A model generated the notes under the pieces. That model did not search any database. It saw only the letters and a program-made list of their open reading frames with translations, and was not told where the DNA came from. A DNA stretch of 35,062 bases, from contig DASYSA010000349.1 of assembly GCA_036003885.1 (NCBI GenBank), positions 1-35,062 on the forward strand, in the 5' to 3' direction. The position numbers and the translations under genes are program-made. This document shows positions 22,845 to 30,530 of the stretch, piece by piece (the first letter of the stretch is position 1; each line of letters begins with the position of its first letter). Source of the DNA: DASYSA01 sp036003885 (lineage in GTDB: Bacteria > Acidobacteriota > Blastocatellia > UBA7656).

Positions 22845-25139
22845 CTACAGGTGCACCACGTAGAGCGCCCTGCTCCGCCGCCGCAGTGAGCCGTCGAAGG
22901 TGACCCTTGTCGGTCCCATGTCTACGAAGCCGATTACAATCGGATGCTCGAGCGTTCTGATCGCATCCAGCATCGATGGCTTGCTGAAGAAGTTCTGCGC
23001 GAAAGCGCGCTCACCTCCCACCTCGTTGTCCAGAACCTCTTCAAGTCCGTCAAAGACCGCAGCCTCCTGTGAATCCGGAGCAAGCTGAGCCTTGTACCAC
23101 GCCGACAGCGCACCGGGTCCTGGCGGAATTAAGCCGATGCTCTTCTCCTCGCCCGCTGCGAGACCGAACGCATCAGAGATCCCTTCCGCGCTTACGTACA
23201 CCGCACTAGTGATGGGCGTCTCGCCCAGGTTCTTGAGTCTCACTTGCACGTTCGCGGCAGCGCCCCTGCCACTCGAAGAGGCTGCCGTGACACCGGTGTC
23301 ATTCAGCACCAATAGCGGGCCATTGTTCTCGCTGATCGATCTCACCTGGAAGATGCCAACCGTCCCGGTGTCCATTGGCACTCGCATCGTGAAGCGGGAC
23401 GCGGCATGCCTTGATTCGATATTGTCTACAGCCGAGCTCGAGCCGAGCGATCCCCCTGCCAGATCGCTTACATAAGTGGCGCCGCCCTCAAACGAGAGAT
23501 CGTGAGTGCCCTTTGACGTCGGCCTAACGAGCATGCCCCCGGTTACTCGGGTGATGCCGTAGCGTTGATGCAGCTCAACCAGCGACACATCTGCAGCCAC
23601 CGAGTCCGCCCCGCTATTGACCTGTGCGATAGTCACGCTCACGGCCGTGAACAGAATGACGATGGCAGGTATAGTTGCCCACGCCAGGTCCGTCTTTCCC
23701 ATCCAGCGAAGCACCAGGTAGTTGATCGGCCCTACCGCAAATACGTAGAGAGCGAGGAAAATCAGGAAATAGTGCGTCGAGGTCGGCTTGATCTCAGCCA
23801 GACTGAACAGAACATTTTGAATGCCCCACCGATTCGTCCGGGACGACGACCACTGTCCCATCGTGATCCAGTTTCTGCTCCTCAACTTGGATTCGGCGGC
23901 AGGCAAGAGCAGGTCATTCCAAAGATCCTTCGCGGCGCCCCAGCCTCGATACGGATTGATCTTCGGGTTGATCGCAATGAAGCGCACGATCCCGCTGCCG
24001 TAGTACTTCTCCGCTGCAAGCGTGCGGTCCTGCGTGCCAAGCAACGCGAGCGCGCCCGGTCGCGTGCTGGCCGATACCACCAGCAGAGGCTCGGCGGATT
24101 CGAAGAGGTTGTAGGTTGTTGTCAGTTCGAGTAGCGAAGGGACCGTCACCGAGCCATGCGAATCGATCGGCATTATCCCATCGAGCCCGGATGCGCGCAG
24201 GCCAGCCATGTCTGCCGCGCCGGTCACAATCAGCAGGCCGCCTGAAGCCACCCATAGCTTCAGCGCCTGGACTTGCTCTTCGGTCAACTGACCCAGAGGC
24301 GCGTCGCCTATCACCACTGCGTCAATCGGATCGTAGGACACAAAGTCGCGCGGCAGGTCTTCGGGTGGTGTTACCGAGGGGTGGGCCGCCGGCGACTGTG
24401 GTTGATACCAGGGCATCCCTCGGCGCCCTCGGCGGCCGGGCGGACCAGGATAGCGAGGCTGGGGCGCAGTGGCATTGTCCGGATCGATCGCAGCATCAGC
24501 GCGCGGCCGCCTGCTGAAAGGTTCGCGGCTCGCCGGCCTGACGATCTCAGTGGAGGCGATTCCATTCAGCGTGGTGGCTTCCGTGTCCACTACGGCCACT
24601 TCCAATTGCTCGCCGCCGAAGGGAGCTCGAACTACCGATATGGCTGTGTGCGCGACCACACGACCATTTGAGACCAGGCTGATCTCCACATCTCCCCCGC
24701 TGTTCAAGAAGGCTGCGATCTCGTGAAACTGACGCGATCCGGTCGGCAATTGGACATCCTTAACGAACTCCCTGTAGGTTGGGCTGGGGCCTTGCGAAGA
24801 CTCAGCTCGAATGACAAGGCGACCCGAAATTGGATCGCCCTGGTTCGCGATAGTGACGCGCACCGGCACCCAGCTGCCCGCAAAGGTGTTTACCTCGAGC
24901 CTCCCGAAACCGGCTCTCACAGCCATTTCAAGGGTATCTGAGTGATAGACTCCTGTCCCGCCCGGTTGACCATCCTGCGCTTCGGCTTTGTGGCCGACAT
25001 AGATGAGCGATAGAGCGATCATTGCCAGTGCGACTGCCGCCGAGAGGCCCACCCCTTGCGCGAGCCTCGGGACCGAGCCCTCCGAAGACGATCTATCGTT
25101 CACACGAGTGGACGGTTCGATTCCTTTACGACTCCGCAT
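22845..25139 (-). CDS. Large membrane-anchored protein with GATase-like domain (GldG-like ABC auxiliary), hypothetical
   Basis: An exported membrane protein of about 764 aa. The N-terminal signal anchor is GLSAAVALAMIALSLIYVGH. An Ig-like extracytoplasmic region follows (residues about 55-190, RLEVNTFAGSWVPVRVTIAN), with a proline- and arginine-rich linker. A glutamine-amidotransferase-like Rossmann domain (DAVVIGDAPLGQL...ALKLWVASGGLLIVTG) lacks an obvious catalytic Cys. Two transmembrane helices come near residues 460-510 (YFLIFLALYVFAVGPINYLV and WATIPAIVILFTAVSVTIAQ), then a beta-rich C-terminal region. This layout resembles GldG/ABC_transp_aux partners of ABC-2 transporters, and the ATPase and permease follow immediately. 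The ATG at 25139 has GAGGA upstream; an ATG 11 codons earlier (25172) is an alternative. Confidence 0.78.
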   Translation of the reverse strand: MRSRKGIEPSTRVNDRSSSEGSVPRLAQGVGLSAAVALAMIALSLIYVGHKAEAQDGQPGGTGVYHSDTLEMAVRAGFGRLEVNTFAGSWVPVRVTIANQGDPISGRLVIRAESSQGPSPTYREFVKDVQLPTGSRQFHEIAAFLNSGGDVEISLVSNGRVVAHTAISVVRAPFGGEQLEVAVVDTEATTLNGIASTEIVRPASREPFSRRPRADAAIDPDNATAPQPRYPGPPGRRGRRGMPWYQPQSPAAHPSVTPPEDLPRDFVSYDPIDAVVIGDAPLGQLTEEQVQALKLWVASGGLLIVTGAADMAGLRASGLDGIMPIDSHGSVTVPSLLELTTTYNLFESAEPLLVVSASTRPGALALLGTQDRTLAAEKYYGSGIVRFIAINPKINPYRGWGAAKDLWNDLLLPAAESKLRSRNWITMGQWSSSRTNRWGIQNVLFSLAEIKPTSTHYFLIFLALYVFAVGPINYLVLRWMGKTDLAWATIPAIVILFTAVSVTIAQVNSGADSVAADVSLVELHQRYGITRVTGGMLVRPTSKGTHDLSFEGGATYVSDLAGGSLGSSSAVDNIESRHAASRFTMRVPMDTGTVGIFQVRSISENNGPLLVLNDTGVTAASSSGRGAAANVQVRLKNLGETPITSAVYVSAEGISDAFGLAAGEEKSIGLIPPGPGALSAWYKAQLAPDSQEAAVFDGLEEVLDNEVGGERAFAQNFFSKPSMLDAIRTLEHPIVIGFVDMGPTRVTFDGSLRRRSRALYVVHL

Positions 25140-25204
25140 CCGGGTCCTCAGTTCTTTTTGCTCTGATCTCATTCGTCCGGTCTAAGACTTCCAGGCTGAC
25201 AGGA

Positions 25205-25233
25205 ACTATACAATCAATGGCGACAATTGAGAA
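25205..25233 (-). promoter_or_regulatory. Candidate promoter for the ABC/MoxR gene train
   Basis: On the minus strand TTCTCA (25228-25233, four of six to TTGACA) lies 17 bp from TATAGT (25205-25210, five of six to TATAAT), 30-65 bases upstream of the first gene's possible ATGs. The -35 hexamer is part of heptamer array 9. The weak -35 keeps this tentative. Confidence 0.35.
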
Positions 25234-25301
25234 TTGAGAATTGAAAATTGAGAATGTCGAATCGCGCAATTCTCAATTCTCAATTCTCAATTTTCAATTC
25301 T
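25224..25301. repeat. Heptamer inverted-repeat array 9 (unit GAATTGA / GAAAATT)
   Basis: The left arm is CAATTGAGAATTGAGAATTG then AAAATTGAGAAT; the loop is GTCGAATCGCG; the right arm is CAATTCTCAATTCTCAATTC then TCAATTTTCAATTCT. The arms pair almost perfectly over about 28 bp. It lies between divergent genes (membrane protein and the cystathionine enzyme), in the promoter interval rather than between genes of an operon. Confidence 0.9.
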
Positions 25302-25346
25302 ATGGTAGATTTAAGGACGAGCGACGAATCGATCGGAGAATGGACG

Positions 25347-26483
25347 ATGAACTTCTCAACCAAAGCGATTCATGCCGGCCAGGAACCAGATCCGACCACC
25401 GGCGCGGTCAGCGTACCAATCTATCAGACCTCGACCTACGCCCAGGAGGGCCTTGGTAAACACAAGGGGTTCGAATACGCTCGAACACAGAATCCGACGC
25501 GGCTTGCGCTGGAGAAAAACCTCGCGGCGCTCGAATCCGGACGCACATGCTTTGCATTTGCTTCCGGTATGGCCGCCACCAACGCGGTCATGACCCTGCT
25601 GAGAGCAGGCGACCACATCATCGTGAGCGACAATACCTATGGCGGCACGTTTCGCTTGTTCGACAAGGTGCTCAGGAATTTCGGCCTGGAGTTCAGTTAC
25701 GTCGATGCGCGCGAGCCCCAGAATGTAGAAGATGCCGCGCTACCCGAGACCCGTATGGTCTTTATCGAGACGCCGACCAATCCGGTAATGTCGCTGGTCG
25801 ACATTCGGGCAGTATCGGAGATCACTCGCCGGCGAGGCGTACGCCTGGTGGTCGACAACACTTTTATGAGCCCGTATTTTCAACGCCCTCTGGAACTCGG
25901 CGCGGACATCGTCGTTCATTCTACGACCAAGTATTTGAACGGGCACAGTGACAGTATTGGCGGAGCTGTGATTCTCAACGATGAAGAGGACATCGCCAAA
26001 CTCGCGTTCATTCAGAACGCCGCCGGCGCAATCCTGTCTCCGATGGATTCGTGGCTGGTGATGCGCGGCACGAAAACGCTGGCCGTGAGAATGCGCCAAC
26101 ATGACGAAAACGGACGAATCGTGGCGCAGTTTCTGTCCGAACACCCGAAGGTTGAGAAGGTTTACTATCCGGGATTGAAATCGCATCCACAACACGAGCT
26201 GGCTCGGCTGCAGATGTCCGGGTTCGGCGGCATGATATCGTTCGAGACGGGATCGCTCGACAATGCCCGCCGCGTGCTTGAAGGTGTACGACTGTGCACA
26301 TTGGGGGAGTCGTTGGGTGGAGTCGAAACACTGATCTCACATCCGGCTACGATGACTCACGCCTCAGTTCCGGAGATCGAGCGCAACCGGCTCGGAATTA
26401 CCGACGGCCTGGTTCGCATATCGGTGGGGATCGAAGACGCCGAAGACATAATAGCCGACCTGGACGCCGCGCTGAGTCAATAG
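25347..26483 (+). CDS. Cystathionine gamma-synthase / gamma-lyase family PLP enzyme
   Basis: A 378-aa fold-type I PLP enzyme of trans-sulfuration metabolism. Family motifs are TTGAVSVPIYQTSTY, YARTQNPTR, FASGMAATNAV, ETPTNPVMSLVDI, VDNTFMSPYFQRPLELGADI, and the PLP lysine K195 in HSTTKYLNGHSDSIGG. The C-terminal SLGGVETLISHPATMTH and DGLVRISVGIED complete the pattern. Sequence alone does not separate cystathionine gamma-synthase (MetB) from gamma-lyase, homocysteine gamma-lyase or O-acylhomoserine sulfhydrylase, so no symbol is given. The start MNFSTKAIHAG has GGAGA upstream. A longer reading would translate heptamer array 9 (RAILNSQFSIFNSM) and is rejected. It is divergent from the ABC/MoxR cluster. 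Confidence 0.93.
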   Translation: MNFSTKAIHAGQEPDPTTGAVSVPIYQTSTYAQEGLGKHKGFEYARTQNPTRLALEKNLAALESGRTCFAFASGMAATNAVMTLLRAGDHIIVSDNTYGGTFRLFDKVLRNFGLEFSYVDAREPQNVEDAALPETRMVFIETPTNPVMSLVDIRAVSEITRRRGVRLVVDNTFMSPYFQRPLELGADIVVHSTTKYLNGHSDSIGGAVILNDEEDIAKLAFIQNAAGAILSPMDSWLVMRGTKTLAVRMRQHDENGRIVAQFLSEHPKVEKVYYPGLKSHPQHELARLQMSGFGGMISFETGSLDNARRVLEGVRLCTLGESLGGVETLISHPATMTHASVPEIERNRLGITDGLVRISVGIEDAEDIIADLDAALSQ

Positions 26484-26506
26484 ATTAAGTAAAGTAACAA
26501 CGGTTA

Positions 26507-26535
26507 TTGCGAATCGGCCAGGAATCAATCATAAT
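26507..26535 (+). promoter_or_regulatory. Candidate sigma70-like promoter upstream of the PP2C gene
   Basis: TTGCGA (26507-26512, four of six to TTGACA) is separated by exactly 17 bp from CATAAT (26530-26535, five of six to TATAAT). It lies in the 143-bp gap between the PLP-enzyme gene and the PP2C gene, about 90 bases upstream of the ATG. Confidence 0.45.
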
Positions 26536-26626
26536 CACCGACTATCGAGAGATCAGACTCTTCAGAATGAGGTGGTGAGGTTGCGCCACGCAAGCGTCCC
26601 TGACCAACCGGGCCGCTGGTTACACT

Positions 26627-27664
26627 ATGCCGGGCGAAGTCGGATTTAAAATTGCTGCGTACGCGAAGACCGACGTGGGCAGGGTGCGCCCCGGCAACGA
26701 AGACAACTTCCTGGTAGTAAACCTCTCAACTGCCGATACCTGGACGCCGGACATTGTGCATGGCGAACCCGAGGACAATCTCACTACCTTCGCTCAGAGC
26801 CACTACGGTCACCTGCTTGCGGTGAGCGACGGGATGGGTGGAGCTCTTGCGGGTGAGGTGGCCAGCCGCCTTGCTGTGGAATGCGTGCGCGACCGGATGC
26901 TCGAGCTTCAAGCGAGTCCAACCTACTCAAAGTTCCCTTTTCCCGAACGACTGAGGCTCTCGATCGAGCTCGCCAATCTGTACATCTACCAGATGAGCCT
27001 GAAGCGTCCGGAGTGTGCCGGGATGGGTGCGACCTTCACGGCATTGGGGCTTTCAGGGTCCAACGGCTACTTCGCTCAGATCGGAGACAGCCGGGCCTAC
27101 GTGATACGAACCGGACAGATGCAACAACTGACGCGTGATCAATCGCTGGTCGGCCAGTTGGTTCAGGCGGGCCACATAACCGAAGAGGAAGCCGAACGCC
27201 ACACCTACAAGAACGTCATCCTTCAAGCTCTCGGCGCTTCGCCGACGGTCAATGTCGAAGTTGACGTTCTTGGCCTGCGCGATATGGACATAGTGCTCCT
27301 TTGCAGCGACGGATTGTCGAACAAAGTGCGCATCGACGAGATGAAACAGTTGATAGACGACTCGCCCTCTCTGAAGGAGGCTTGTGAGTCGCTGGTGACG
27401 CTAGCCAACGAGCGCGGGGGCGAGGACAACATCACGGTGATGATAGCCCAGTTCGCAGGCAGTGGGCTGCCCGGTCCCGAGCGGCGCTCGGTTAGTTTCA
27501 CGGCGGGTTTGATAGCCGATTCGAGTATGCTGGATCGCTGGGGGGCCGAGAGCATACCGCGCGATCCCGACCTGCCTTACGAGATTGAAACTCGCCTCGT
27601 GGACGATGTGGATGATGAAGAGGACACAATCGTTCCTACCGACAAGTTGAAACTCCCGGAATAA
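26627..27664 (+). CDS. PP2C/PPM-family serine/threonine phosphatase
   Basis: A 345-aa metal-dependent protein phosphatase, similar to Stp/PrpC. The conserved motifs appear in order: TDVGRVRPGNEDNF (Arg and Asp ligands), AVSDGMGGALAGEVAS (metal-binding DGMGG), GMGATFTALGL, IGDSRAYVIRTGQMQQLTRD, VLLCSDGLSNKV and ERGGEDNITVMI. An acidic C-terminal extension (DDVDDEEDTIVPTD) follows the domain. There is no signal peptide or membrane helix, so it is cytoplasmic. It would oppose Hanks-type Ser/Thr kinases, but no kinase gene is in the window. No strong ribosome-binding site precedes the ATG. The next gene starts 36 bp downstream and may be co-transcribed. Confidence 0.93.
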   Translation: MPGEVGFKIAAYAKTDVGRVRPGNEDNFLVVNLSTADTWTPDIVHGEPEDNLTTFAQSHYGHLLAVSDGMGGALAGEVASRLAVECVRDRMLELQASPTYSKFPFPERLRLSIELANLYIYQMSLKRPECAGMGATFTALGLSGSNGYFAQIGDSRAYVIRTGQMQQLTRDQSLVGQLVQAGHITEEEAERHTYKNVILQALGASPTVNVEVDVLGLRDMDIVLLCSDGLSNKVRIDEMKQLIDDSPSLKEACESLVTLANERGGEDNITVMIAQFAGSGLPGPERRSVSFTAGLIADSSMLDRWGAESIPRDPDLPYEIETRLVDDVDDEEDTIVPTDKLKLPE

Positions 27665-27700
27665 CATACCAGGACTCAAACACCCGCTCAGGATCTGAAA

Positions 27701-28369
27701 ATGACCGGAGCCGCCTACGACATCATCACGTTCGACTGCTACGGAACGCTGATCGACTGGGAGAGCGGAATCGTAAACGCGTTTCTGTCAGAAGCTGCCC
27801 GCGACGGAGTAGATCTCGACACAGGATCCATCATCGCAGCATATATGGCGGGAGAGCCCGCCGTCGAAGCTGAACAATATCGACCTTATCGGGACGTGCT
27901 CGGCGAGACAGCTCAGCGAGTAGCGGCGGAGCTGGGTTGGAAGATCAAACCCGAGAGGGTGGGCTTCCTCGCCGCCAGCGTTCCGAGATGGCAACCGTTT
28001 CTCGATACAAACCCGGCGCTCGAACGGCTGGCTCAGAAGTTTCAGCTTGGGATCCTCTCAAACATCGACGAAGACCTGCTCAACGCAACACTCAAACACC
28101 TCACCGTGCGATTCGACCTTACGATAACAGCCGAGGGAGTGCGTTCGTATAAACCCGGACCAGCGCACTTTCTCGAAGCAATCGCACGAACGCCGGGTAA
28201 GCGGCTCCTGCATGCAGCGCAGAGCCACTTCCACGATGTATTACCAACAAGGAGACTCAATATCCCGGTTGCATGGATCAATCGCAAAGGTGAGAGCCTC
28301 GGCGAAGGCGGCATAATGCCCACGTATGAGCTTGAGGACCTGAGCGGCCTTGCGGATCTGCTCGAGTGA
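27701..28369 (+). CDS. HAD-superfamily hydrolase, type II haloacid dehalogenase-like
   Basis: A 222-aa cytoplasmic HAD hydrolase. Motif I is FDCYGTLIDWESGI, with the nucleophile Asp and the YGTLxDW pattern of the L-2-haloacid dehalogenase subfamily. Motif II is GILSNIDEDLL, the motif III lysine is in SYKPGPAHF, and the C-terminal motif is HAAQSHFHDVLPTRRLNIPV followed by AWINRKGE. Whether it acts on 2-haloacids or on small phosphates cannot be told; many such proteins are unspecific phosphatases. It follows the PP2C gene closely and converges with the secreted hydrolase over a miniature heptamer hairpin. Confidence 0.88.
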   Translation: MTGAAYDIITFDCYGTLIDWESGIVNAFLSEAARDGVDLDTGSIIAAYMAGEPAVEAEQYRPYRDVLGETAQRVAAELGWKIKPERVGFLAASVPRWQPFLDTNPALERLAQKFQLGILSNIDEDLLNATLKHLTVRFDLTITAEGVRSYKPGPAHFLEAIARTPGKRLLHAAQSHFHDVLPTRRLNIPVAWINRKGESLGEGGIMPTYELEDLSGLADLLE

Positions 28370-28370
28370 A

Positions 28371-28395
28371 TAGGACGTAGGATCTAGGATCCTAC
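28371..28395. repeat. Miniature heptamer hairpin (unit TAGGATC) between convergent genes
   Basis: TAGGACG, TAGGATC, TAGGATC then CTAC. The core is a perfect palindrome, GTAGGATC-TAG-GATCCTAC (28377-28395). It fills the 22-bp space between the stops of two convergent genes and overlaps the hydrolase stop codon. It follows the same heptamer-plus-inversion design as the long arrays, in its shortest form. It could act as a bidirectional hairpin at the 3' ends, without a T tract. Confidence 0.6.
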
Positions 28396-30428
28396 TTCAG
28401 CCATTCTACGATCTGAGCATCCTTCAACTTCTCCGTGCTTAGTCTGAAGGCATTGCCGCGCCCAAGCGACTTGTATGCGTTGTCCATCCACTCAGTTCGG
28501 AACCGCCCACCCGTGTTGTGAATCAAGAGCCTTGATGGAGCTGCCAACGCGACTGCGGCCCGCAAGTCCCCGGCACGGCGAAGGCCCGGCGAGAATAGCT
28601 CCTTCAAAAAAGCCTCATCACTCGTATTGTCAAACTGAGCGACGTCGACCGCCGTACGTCCGATCTCGGGAGCAAGCCCTCGCGCCAGCAAACACCACAG
28701 GCCCGCTCTTTCCTGGCCAACCAGATCTGCACGCGCGACGTCTTCCCTGTTCCTCAGGTATGCCACCGCGGTCAGAATGTCCTGCACCCGATTCGCAAGA
28801 TCGGTGCGATTGTAGGTCGTGAAGTATTTCACGTCAGGAGCTCGATTGCCTCTCGCTTCACCTGTTTGAAAACAATCGATCGACAAGACTAACTGTCCGC
28901 TCTTCAACAGCGCTCCAACGAACTCTCCGGGAGAGTCTTTGCTCGAGCCCGCCAGAGCCTGGCTCCCTTCCTCGTTCACCACAAGTGTGGCCACCAGCTC
29001 GCGGCTGCGCGGAGACGGGATCCACAATACGGCCGGCACGCGGTCGCCTTCGTTTTTTCTCCCGATAAAGAAACGCTCACCAGTGAATCCCGGACCCTTG
29101 AAGCTCCGGGCATTTGAAACCTCCACATCGGCTCCAGCAGGCAGTTTCGCGGCAAGTGAATGCTCGAGCGCCGAGCCCATTCGCATCTTGAACTCTTTCA
29201 ACCACCCATCGCCGCCATCCGGCTTGATCGTGTCCAGTTGCCTCTGTGCATCGGCTATCAAATAATTGGTCAGTCGATCAGCATCAACCAGGTTCTTCGG
29301 ATGCTCAATGCCATAGAACACCAGTAGATCCGTGAGACTCTCCGCCTTGAACCGCTTCTCCTTGAGTTGGCTGTCGTCCACGTCCTTCAAGAGCCAGCGG
29401 CCGAACCATTTATAGACCGCCTCGCGGCTCTCTTTGTTGTAGTTGTGAGGGGCATTCATCTGTACGGCGTTAACTCGGTCCTCAGCGTCAAAGAGTTTAT
29501 AGATGCTCTTGATCGCTGGATACTCGACCTTGAGGGTGTCCTTGGTCCAATCACCAGTCGCAGAAACCAGGAGCAGCGGCCGGGGCGCGGCAAGCGCGGC
29601 GAGCTCTACATTGAAAGTGTCTATTCGCAAACCGGGCGCGTTCTCGCACAAACACCCGCCCTGCATGTGAGCGGAGACCATATTGACGGGCGCACCCACT
29701 TTTATGCGAGGGTCCACGGCCATCAACAGGAAAGTCTGAGTTCCTCCTCCGGATTCGCCGGTAGCCGCGATGCGCTCCTGATCCACTTCCGGCAACGAGC
29801 ACAGAAAGTCCACTGCGCGAATGCTGTCCCAGAGTTGAAGTCCGGCAAGACTTATGCCCCAAAGCTCCTCGCGGTGTCCGCCGAAGCTGTGAGTCAGTTG
29901 CGTGCTGTCGCCGTAGCCGACCATGTCATAAGTGAAAACGACATATCCCTGGCGAGCGAAGTTGATCGCGCGGCCGGGTCCGGAGCAGATGTCGGTATCT
30001 TCAAGCCTTCCGTAGGTCCAGTGGCCATGCGGGCTGACGATCGCGGGAAACGGACCGCTTCGATTGCGCGGACGGTAGAGATTCCCGGTTACCAGGAACC
30101 CCGGGTGGCTTTCGAAGTAAACCTTTTCAACTGTATAGCCATCGCGCTCGGTGCGCCCGAACACGCGGGGGTTTAGAGGAGATTTGGGCGGCATCGGCAA
30201 GAGACCTGCGCTTGCGAGAATCTGAGAACGCAAGTAGTCGGCGCGCTCCAGCCACTCTTCCCTCGTCCGATAGCCTGAGAAGGCGTAGACCTTGTTGAGA
30301 TCGCAGACCTGTGTAAGCCTGCGGTCAACCGAAGGCGGCCCTTGAGGGAAGGACGAGGCCGCCCTTCCGAAGACCATCAGTACCGAGACCAACACGAGAC
30401 CAGGAACTCTGGCAGAATGTCTTTTCAT
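28392..30428 (-). CDS. Secreted alpha/beta hydrolase (acetyl xylan esterase-like), two tandem hydrolase-like domains
   Basis: A 678-aa exported protein. A signal peptide spans residues 1-26 (VPGLVLVSVLMVFGRAASS). The first alpha/beta-hydrolase domain has GNLYRP, HGHW (oxyanion region), the nucleophile Ser226 in GESGGG, an acid near D293-D297 (TGDWTKD) and His328 in APHNYN. It therefore looks catalytically complete and resembles acetyl xylan esterase / dienelactone hydrolase family enzymes. The C-terminal half (about 450-678) has a second hydrolase-like fold pattern, but the nucleophile elbow reads GQERAG (571-576) with Glu at the Ser position, so it is probably inactive. The ATG at 30428 was chosen because the longer frame reads through array 10 (FPILNSQFSIL). 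The substrate is unknown, possibly an acylated polysaccharide. Confidence 0.85.
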   Translation of the reverse strand: MKRHSARVPGLVLVSVLMVFGRAASSFPQGPPSVDRRLTQVCDLNKVYAFSGYRTREEWLERADYLRSQILASAGLLPMPPKSPLNPRVFGRTERDGYTVEKVYFESHPGFLVTGNLYRPRNRSGPFPAIVSPHGHWTYGRLEDTDICSGPGRAINFARQGYVVFTYDMVGYGDSTQLTHSFGGHREELWGISLAGLQLWDSIRAVDFLCSLPEVDQERIAATGESGGGTQTFLLMAVDPRIKVGAPVNMVSAHMQGGCLCENAPGLRIDTFNVELAALAAPRPLLLVSATGDWTKDTLKVEYPAIKSIYKLFDAEDRVNAVQMNAPHNYNKESREAVYKWFGRWLLKDVDDSQLKEKRFKAESLTDLLVFYGIEHPKNLVDADRLTNYLIADAQRQLDTIKPDGGDGWLKEFKMRMGSALEHSLAAKLPAGADVEVSNARSFKGPGFTGERFFIGRKNEGDRVPAVLWIPSPRSRELVATLVVNEEGSQALAGSSKDSPGEFVGALLKSGQLVLSIDCFQTGEARGNRAPDVKYFTTYNRTDLANRVQDILTAVAYLRNREDVARADLVGQERAGLWCLLARGLAPEIGRTAVDVAQFDNTSDEAFLKELFSPGLRRAGDLRAAVALAAPSRLLIHNTGGRFRTEWMDNAYKSLGRGNAFRLSTEKLKDAQIVEWLK

Positions 30429-30440
30429 AGCAACCCCAGG

Positions 30441-30522
30441 GAGAATTGAGAATTGAGAATTGAGAATTGGGAAGGGAGAAATTCTCAATTCTCAATTCTC
30501 AATTCTCAATTTTCAATTCTCC
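30441..30522. repeat. Heptamer inverted-repeat array 10 (unit GAATTGA)
   Basis: Four GAATTGA-type units (GAGAATTGAGAATTGAGAAT then TGAGAATTGG), the loop GAAGGGAG, then inverted units AATTCTCAATTCTCAATTCT and CAATTTTCAATTCTCC. The arms pair nearly perfectly. It lies between the GT9-like gene stop and the hydrolase ribosome-binding site. It is closely similar to array 9, 5 kb away. Confidence 0.92.
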
Positions 30523-30530
30523 AGTTGGTC

